In this document: positions 29,222 through 30,234 of the stretch, in pieces
Layout of the letters: each line of letters begins with the position of its first letter
How positions within the stretch are numbered: position 1 is the first letter of the stretch
DNA from: Candidatus Sungiibacteriota bacterium
Lineage (GTDB): Bacteria > Patescibacteria > Paceibacteria > Sungbacterales > SURF-37
NCBI GenBank assembly: GCA_016186145.1
Contig: JACPMF010000012.1
Location: 1-30,234, forward strand
Length of the DNA stretch: 30,234 bases
Reading direction: 5' to 3'
The notes under the pieces: generated by a model
What the model was told of the DNA's origin: nothing
The model's database searches: none
Seen by the model: only the letters and a program-made list of their open reading frames with translations
Program-made: the position numbers and the translations under genes

Positions 29222-29749
29222 ATGGGGAAAAGGAATCGTGAAGATTCGCCGCGGCTTTCGAAGTATACCGTTGTAGTTACCTGTGTTCTTTTGAAAAAAG
29301 GGAATGATGGCAAAAAACGCGCTTTGATTCTCAAGCGCTCGTCCAAAGAAAAAGAGGGGCCAGGCCTTTGGACCATTCCAGGAGGTCGCCTGAAAGTCTG
29401 CGATTGGGGGTCTGGGATACGGCTTCACAACACTTCTCGCAACCACAAGAGGGTTTGGATGAATATTCTTTCTCGGGCGATTCGGCGCGAAATACGAGAA
29501 GAGGCGGGCATACGGGTTCCGAAGGTTATTCTTTTTCAAGGGCGCGAAAAAGTGTTTTTGCGCAAAGACAAGACGCCGACGCTTATCCTTGTTTTTCAGG
29601 CATGCGTCCCTTCAAAAACCCGAGCACGAACGGGTAAGGAGTCAACCGGTTTTTGCTGGGTGACAGAAAATGAGCTTGAACGGTATGATTTTATCGGCAA
29701 TGTGAAGAGCGATCTTGTGGCGGCATTCAGGAGTTGCAAGAAGTTATAA
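29222..29749 (+). CDS. NUDIX hydrolase with an interrupted Nudix box
   Basis: The 175-residue protein has a NUDIX fold pattern: VVTCVLLKK, RALILKRSSKEKEGPGLWTIPGGRLK and AIRREIREEAGIRVPKV, whose REIREEAG is the metal-binding core of the box. Normally about 11 residues lie between the GG and the RE; here more than 30 do (VCDWGSGIRLHNTSRNHKRVWMN and flanks). The insertion keeps the frame. Such enzymes hydrolyse nucleoside diphosphates linked to other groups; the substrate is unknown. A strong AAAGGAG site precedes the ATG. Confidence 0.85.
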   Translation: MGKRNREDSPRLSKYTVVVTCVLLKKGNDGKKRALILKRSSKEKEGPGLWTIPGGRLKVCDWGSGIRLHNTSRNHKRVWMNILSRAIRREIREEAGIRVPKVILFQGREKVFLRKDKTPTLILVFQACVPSKTRARTGKESTGFCWVTENELERYDFIGNVKSDLVAAFRSCKKL

Positions 29750-29768
29750 TAGAACTTCAAAATTCAAT

Positions 29769-29885
29769 TTTTGCATAAATCCGCGTTGCGACTCGCCTCG
29801 CTGAAGCTTTGGCGAAGCGGGTCCGCATCAGTTCCGCGGAGACTCCGCGGATAAATGCGGATAGCTACGCGGAAAGACGCGGAAA
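29769..29885. repeat. ATCCGCG-type repeat, copy 4
   Basis: The tract includes AAATCCGCGTTGCGA, CAGTTCCGCGGAG, CTCCGCGGATAAATGCGG and ATAGCTACGCGG, matching the copies at 17455-17540 and 17676-17773. A CTCGCTGAAG/CGAAGCGGG segment in its first half forms an extra hairpin. It has no coding potential. Confidence 0.7.
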
Positions 29886-29946
29886 AAGGATTTTTGAGAT
29901 AGGCTTCTAGTTATTCACAGGCCTGTGTTCATTAAACCGCTTGTGT

Positions 29947-29952
29947 TATAAT
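29947..29952 (+). promoter_or_regulatory. -10 box of the candidate 6S RNA
   Basis: TATAAT is perfect and placed seven bases before the first G of the closing stem at 29959. The -35 region (TGTGTT near 29924) is weak. Confidence 0.55.
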
Positions 29953-29958
29953 GGATAT

Positions 29959-30094
29959 GCCCCGATAAGATCGGAGTCAGGCTTTGGGTCAAGCAATTCT
30001 TTCAGGGAGCCTCTCTATTTTGCGCCCGAGGGCGTAAGATGCCGGCACCCACTTGTTTTTTTGCTAAAGTCCTCGCTCCGATTGTTCGGGGCAT
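29959..30094 (+). ncRNA. ssrS: Candidate 6S RNA
   Basis: The ~136-nt segment folds as a long rod. The closing stem is GCCCCGA + ATCGGAG (29959-29965, 29970-29976) with CTCCGAT + TCGGGGC (30076-30082, 30086-30092), separated by small internal loops. Further in, GGCTTT pairs with AAAGTCC and AGCAA with TTGCT. The apex is a 9-bp hairpin around GCGCC-CGAG-GGCGT. A long interrupted hairpin with a central bulge, close behind a -10 box, is the 6S plan; 6S RNA mimics an open promoter and binds sigma-70 RNA polymerase. GGGTCA, CAGGGAGCCTC and GCCGGCACCCAC resemble 6S sequences as I remember them. A covariance-model search would settle it. Confidence 0.55.
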
Positions 30095-30234
30095 TTTCAT
30101 TGCTGGCTCAAAATTTTCAATCCCGCTGTAAGCGGGAGAAGAAAATTTTGTAAGCAGCAGTAGAACCCCGCAGTAAGCTTTTAAGAAACCATACTATAAC
30201 GTTAATGCAAGCCGAAGGCGATACCGCGGTAAAA
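30094..30234 (+). repeat. 141-bp direct repeat, copy 2, ending at the window edge
   Basis: It is identical to 21997-22137 and includes the hairpin, the -10-like box and the first ten codons of comEC (MQAEGDTAVK). The identity begins in the short T-run after the 6S candidate and is cut by the end of the sequence, so its true length is unknown. Confidence 0.95.

Noticed and set aside
29941..30153. A 70-codon plus-strand frame over the 6S candidate
   Set aside because: It starts inside the -10 region and overlaps both the folded RNA and the 141-bp repeat; no domain is seen.

Overview
The window (30,234 bp, mid-range GC) looks like one contig from a Candidate Phyla Radiation / Patescibacteria genome, most likely a parcubacterium. 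This rests on recognised gene content and order, not on a marker phylogeny. Supporting signs are the cluster HIT - rpsU - GatB/YqeY - ybeY - ftsA - ftsZ, a short Mfd, a class II (B12-dependent) ribonucleotide reductase, ComEC split into two proteins, many small membrane or exported proteins of unknown function, and short or leaderless mRNAs. UAA, UAG and UGA all terminate genes here, so the code appears standard.

Layout. 1-2159: a Bat-like operon (truncated VWA protein, TPR protein, second VWA protein). 2233-3945: an SbmA/BacA-type transporter with a large insertion. 4004-4198: a small membrane protein on the minus strand. 4324-6396: a promoter, a strongly folded RNA ending in a U-run, and an exported protease with a dead trypsin-like domain fused to a PDZ-S41 peptidase. 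6480-6623: a 144-bp palindromic element. 6627-9472: mfd and pth (minus) with a tiny divergent membrane protein. 9528-16441: lepB, hisS, HIT, rpsU, GatB/YqeY, ybeY, ftsA, ftsZ, with one minus-strand exported protein. 16538-21377: an exported unknown, then nrdJ and the cobalamin adenosyltransferase cobO with an unknown gene between them. 21376-22137: an inverted-repeat element, a strong promoter, a folded leader, an orphan gene, a terminator and a repeat carrying the comEC start. 22108-25056: ComEC membrane part and ComEC beta-lactamase-like part, separated by a minus-strand gene. 25179-29749: an MBL hydrolase, a DUF4406-like gene interrupted by an in-frame TAG, a HAD phosphatase, an adenylate-kinase-like protein and a NUDIX protein. 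29769-30234: an ATCCGCG-type repeat, a likely 6S RNA, and a second copy of the comEC-start repeat running to the end of the sequence.

The genes cover envelope stress and assembly (Bat, S41, SbmA, LepB), division (FtsA/FtsZ), translation (HisRS, Pth, S21, YbeY, GatB/YqeY), B12-dependent dNTP synthesis (NrdJ with CobO), and DNA uptake (ComEC). The most unusual signals are palindromic repeats. One of them appears to have been inserted in frame into the RNA-polymerase-binding part of Mfd. Other notable signals are a boxA-like word at the head of several mRNAs, two candidate structured RNAs, and an exact 141-bp repeat at the contig end that may be an assembly-graph junction.
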